Assembly: GCA_902766525.1 (NCBI GenBank)
Contig: CACXDX010000171.1
Coordinates: forward strand, 1 to 8,479
Direction of reading: 5' to 3'
Source of the DNA: an uncultured Bacillota bacterium
Lineage (GTDB): Bacteria > Bacillota > Dehalobacteriia > UBA7702
DNA: 8,479 bases
Shown here piece after piece: positions 6,581 through 8,479 of this stretch. Every line of letters starts with the position of its first letter. The stretch's first letter is position 1. The notes beneath the pieces are model-generated. The model saw only the letters and a list, made by a program, of their open reading frames with translations, was not told where the DNA came from and searched no databases. A program made the position numbers and the translations under genes.

Positions 6581-6610
6581 GTTATACATGATGTCAATAA
6601 AATAAGTCAA
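6581..6610 (-). promoter_or_regulatory. Candidate promoter for eutS
   Basis: The minus strand has TTGACT (6610-6605), an 18-bp spacer and TATAAC (6586-6581), a reasonable sigma-A match. The predicted transcript would start near 6574, leaving a leader of about 32 nt before ATG 6542. A second TTGACA (6597-6592) has no good -10 box at 16-18 bp. The leader is too short for the paired hexaloop hairpins used by EutV in other Bacillota, so if this promoter works it is not controlled by that mechanism in its own leader. Confidence 0.4.
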
Positions 6611-6648
6611 ATATGATTTAAATTTTAATTTTATGAGTTATTCTTAAC

Positions 6649-7287
6649 TTATTCCGCCGCAGAGATGAAACCTTCCCACCAAGCGGCAAACTCGTCTTTC
6701 AAATGGAACCAATAATCGGGATCACCGGCCAAAACAACTTCCGGTTTTTGCCATCCCCAGGTCACGGCAACCCGCACATCAATGCCGACTTCTGCCGCTT
6801 CGAGCATATCACCTTTGGTATCACCGACAAAAACGGTTTTTTCGCCGGGATAGTCTTTCATGATCCCTTTCAGCTTTTTGACTTTACTCGTTTCTTTATC
6901 GGCACCGAGGACATCTTTAATGCCCTCCACACCGAATTCGGCAAGACGTTTTTCCACCGTGGCGGAAACATTGGAAGAAACGATATAGACCGGATAGGTT
7001 TGAGCAACTTTTTTCAAAACATCAAAGACTTCGGGAAAAGCATCAATGGAGAATCGACCGTCATTTTTGATCTTTGCATAGATCGACATGATTTCGGCGG
7101 ACCGGTCGGCGGTGACACCGAGATCGGCAAGACCTTCATAGAAATTTCCTTCGGAAAGTTTTGCCATATCCGCGGCGGTTTTGACTGCATCGACGCCAAC
7201 CTCTTGACAAGCCTCGGCAAAATATCTCGCTTCCGTTTCCAGAGAGTCTACCATCACGCCGTCATAGTCGAAAAATACAAGTGCCAT
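6649..7287 (-). CDS. HAD-superfamily phosphatase, phosphoglycolate-phosphatase-like
   Basis: This is a 212-residue HAD hydrolase. Motif I is FFDYDGVMVDS, with nucleophile D7 and acid/base D9. Motif II is VSSN (S104/S105), a motif III lysine lies around 135-140 (KVKKLK), and motif IV is VFVGDTKGDM (D156, D160). Residues about 15-85 form a helical cap, the subclass found in phosphoglycolate and beta-phosphoglucomutase-type enzymes. The substrate cannot be told from sequence. ATG 7287 is preferred over the in-frame ATG 7323 because AAAGGAG lies about 11 nt before 7287 and HAD proteins normally begin just before motif I. A strong promoter lies 60-88 bp upstream. No terminator is visible between this gene and eutS 106 bp downstream, so read-through into the eut operon is possible. 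A HAD enzyme is not a standard eut component. Confidence 0.88.
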   Translation of the reverse strand: MALVFFDYDGVMVDSLETEARYFAEACQEVGVDAVKTAADMAKLSEGNFYEGLADLGVTADRSAEIMSIYAKIKNDGRFSIDAFPEVFDVLKKVAQTYPVYIVSSNVSATVEKRLAEFGVEGIKDVLGADKETSKVKKLKGIMKDYPGEKTVFVGDTKGDMLEAAEVGIDVRVAVTWGWQKPEVVLAGDPDYWFHLKDEFAAWWEGFISAAE

Positions 7288-7346
7288 GCTGCCACATTCT
7301 CCTTTATTCGAAATTCTACCCATTTTTTCTAATTTACATCATACAT

Positions 7347-7375
7347 ATCATACCGCAAAACAAGTACTTTGTCAA
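7347..7375 (-). promoter_or_regulatory. Strong sigma-A-type promoter for the HAD gene
   Basis: The minus strand has a consensus TTGACA (7375-7370), a 17-bp spacer and TATGAT (7352-7347). This is the best promoter match in the window. Transcription would start near 7340 and give a leader of about 53 nt before ATG 7287. With no terminator before eutS, it may also supply basal transcription of the eut genes. Confidence 0.75.
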
Positions 7376-7380
7376 TCTTT

Positions 7381-8040
7381 TTTTTCTATGGAAATCCCTG
7401 CTAAAACAGATTTTTTAATCGTTTTTTCCGCGTTTTCCCTGCTTGTGGGAGCACGTTTTTTTCTCGCCAAAAAACAGCGAAAAAAATAAAAAATTTTTTT
7501 ATATAAATTATTATTTTTTCGATGATTTTTTAAAAAATAATCCTCTTTCCGAATCCTTTTTATCCTTGAAAATCCATTGTGTTTCAAAAGCGTGGCATTT
7601 TTTTTGAAAGAGCTCTCTGTTTTTTCTCCATGCTCCCACCGCTTTTATTTTAACGCTTTTAAAATCGGGAAACAACAACCAAAAACAGGAAAACGGTGCT
7701 CCCCCTTTTTACAAGAAGAAACTCCATTGCAAAATATAGGCCTTTATTCCTTTTTTTTCGGCATATAATATGATTTTATCCCTTTCGCTTTTTTCGAAGA
7801 ATAAAAGCCGTTTAATCTCTGCGCATTTTTCCCAAAAACAACATGCGCTTTGAAAAGCACAAACAAAAATTATTTTTCCCCTCACGTCTCTTTTTTTCGA
7901 ACATATCACCCGGATCTTTTTAATCTTTTTAAAATGATTCAACAGTCAGCGGGACGACTTTAAAACAAGCTCGGTTTTCGCATCATTCGATTGGAAAATA
8001 CTTTTATTTCCGCCTTTAACGGGTTCCGAACGATATGCCC
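7381..8040. other. AT-rich intergenic region without a convincing gene
   Basis: About 660 bp is full of homopolymer runs, with T-runs on the plus strand and purine-rich sequence on the minus strand. Visible structure: an AT-only inverted repeat with 10-base arms ATTATTTTTT and AAAAAATAAT (7510-7519, 7532-7541); a 6-bp hairpin at 7845-7860; a GGAAAATA/TATTTCC hairpin with one bulge at 7993-8011; and the motif GTGGGAGCA on plus (7445-7453) facing TGCTCCCAC (7631-7639). The small frames here lack ribosome binding sites and have low-complexity Lys/Phe-rich translations. I do not recognise a riboswitch or a known small RNA. Confidence 0.6.
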
Positions 8041-8042
8041 TT

Positions 8043-8075
8043 AAAAAATCGGCTTTCCCGATACAGGAAAGCCGA
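8043..8075 (-). terminator. Intrinsic terminator, second of two
   Basis: The minus strand has a perfect 10-bp stem (TCGGCTTTCC and GGAAAGCCGA, 8075-8066 and 8058-8049), a 7-nt loop and then six U residues (8048-8043). It backs up the terminator 28 bp upstream. No open frame lies between the two. Confidence 0.85.
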
Positions 8076-8102
8076 CGCGAAATTAAGTTATAATGATAAA
8101 TC

Positions 8103-8141
8103 AAAAAAACAAACCCGGAAGAGGGACCATCTTCCGGGTTT
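8103..8141 (-). terminator. Intrinsic terminator after the small 3'-most gene
   Basis: A perfect 11-bp stem (AAACCCGGAAG and CTTCCGGGTTT, 8141-8131 and 8121-8111) with a 9-nt loop is followed on the minus strand by a T-run (8109-8103). It lies 57 bp after the stop of the 8477-8199 gene. On the plus strand the stem is followed by TATATATTTTTA, so it may also work weakly in that direction. Confidence 0.88.
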
Positions 8142-8159
8142 ATATATTTTTAGGATCGA

Positions 8160-8174
8160 TACAGCTTTGCTGTA
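8160..8174. other. Short palindromic hairpin downstream of the small gene
   Basis: TACAGC and GCTGTA, 6 bp each, flank a TTT loop, in the 57 bp between the stop codon at 8199 and the first terminator. It could protect the 3' end of the transcript or be chance. Nothing else is visible in this spacer. Confidence 0.3.
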
Positions 8175-8198
8175 ACCATTGAACTTGAAACGATGCGA

Positions 8199-8477
8199 TT
8201 ACGCGTCGGGATAGTTGCCGAGATAGGTGGTAACGGCATCCAGACCTTCGCCTTCACATTTGTAATAAATGTTGACTTCACCGTCATCGCCCAGTTCATA
8301 GCGGGATTCCGCGAGCAGACCGTTCTTTTCGGCGGTCATGATCGCCGCTTTGATCTTGTTCGGTTTGCACATTCTGTGTCCGCCGAATTCACCTTTCAGC
8401 GCTTCATAAACATCTTTCGGGCAGGCTTCTTCCACTTTGGTGAAATATTTGATAATAGCGTACGTAATAACTCTCAT
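8199..8477 (-). CDS. Small protein of unknown function, winged-helix-like pattern
   Basis: The frame from ATG 8477 encodes 92 residues beginning MRVITYAIIKYFTKVEEACP. It may extend upstream, because the window ends 2 bp before this ATG and no ribosome binding site can be checked. I do not recognise the family. The pattern resembles a compact winged-helix domain: a first helix (residues 3-14), a second helix with PKDVYEALKGEF (20-31), a third helix with KIKAAIMTAEKNGLL (41-55), then a beta-hairpin-like stretch (ESRYELGDDGEVNIYYKCE, 57-75). Such folds occur in small DNA-binding proteins but also elsewhere. There are three Cys (19, 37 and 74), and no signal peptide or membrane segment. Codon use and GC content resemble the eut genes. 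Two terminators and about 900 bp separate it from the HAD-eut block, so it is probably a separate unit. Confidence 0.75.
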   Translation of the reverse strand: MRVITYAIIKYFTKVEEACPKDVYEALKGEFGGHRMCKPNKIKAAIMTAEKNGLLAESRYELGDDGEVNIYYKCEGEGLDAVTTYLGNYPDA

Positions 8478-8479
8478 GA

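Noticed and set aside
7455..7484. Possible terminator, TTTTTTCTCGC and GCGAAAAAAA around 7455-7484
   Set aside because: Only a 4-bp GC core with A/T runs on both sides. In neither direction does it give a convincing stem plus U-tract after a gene.
7593..7637. A 15-codon minus-strand frame starting at the GGTGGGAGCATGG motif, considered as a leader peptide
   Set aside because: The purine-rich stretch ends only 1-2 nt before the ATG, no usable ribosome binding site is present, and no terminator or attenuator structure follows.
7764..7769. TATAAT on the plus strand as a promoter
   Set aside because: No acceptable -35 box at 16-18 bp and no plus-strand gene downstream. The site is part of the palindrome CATATAATATG.
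7709..7942. A 77-residue minus-strand frame in the spacer, beginning at TTG
   Set aside because: It has no ribosome binding site, a non-ATG start and a low-complexity Lys/Phe/Ile-rich translation typical of AT-rich noncoding sequence.
7900..8040. Possible cobalamin riboswitch upstream of the B12-dependent operon
   Set aside because: I could not find a B12-box-like core or a paired terminator/antiterminator in the spacer on either strand.

Overview
The window is most of the front half of an ethanolamine utilization (eut) bacterial-microcompartment operon. Every supported gene is on the minus strand, so transcription runs from high to low coordinates. The strong AAGGAGG-type ribosome binding sites, AT-rich spacers, short intergenic gaps and the Gram-positive style of the Eut proteins suggest an anaerobic member of the Bacillota. 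A Negativicutes-like host is possible, but that is only a guess.

Layout in transcription order: (1) 8477-8199, a small protein of unknown function with a winged-helix-like pattern, closed by two consecutive intrinsic terminators (8141-8103 and 8075-8043). (2) 8040-7380, about 660 bp of AT-rich, homopolymer-rich sequence with no convincing gene. (3) A strong sigma-A-type promoter (TTGACA-N17-TATGAT, 7375-7347) in front of a HAD-family phosphatase gene (7287-6649). (4) A 106-bp spacer with a second candidate promoter, then eutS. (5) Two tandem eutP paralogues, then eutB, eutC, eutA and eutL. (6) The first 116 codons of a EutT-like protein with a Pro/Gln-rich linker, cut by the window edge.

How they work together: EutB and EutC form the adenosylcobalamin-dependent ethanolamine ammonia-lyase, which makes acetaldehyde and ammonia. 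EutA exchanges damaged cofactor on the lyase. EutS and EutL are shell proteins of the compartment that retains the aldehyde. EutT-type enzymes make adenosylcobalamin from cobalamin and ATP. EutP proteins are P-loop NTPases of the EutP/PduV family. The aldehyde and alcohol dehydrogenases, EutM/EutN shell proteins, the permease and the phosphotransacetylase are not visible and presumably lie beyond position 1.

Points that stand out: eutP is duplicated in tandem and a duplication scar is visible in the leaders. The EutB position matching the substrate-amine-binding Asp362 of the enteric enzyme is Ala. The order is B-C-A instead of the common A-B-C, and no eutV/eutW regulator genes are present. 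EutA has no plausible ATG start. EutC carries an apparent insertion of about 14 residues. I see no transposon, CRISPR array, tRNA or rRNA. This is a recognisable system with unusual details, not an entirely new one.
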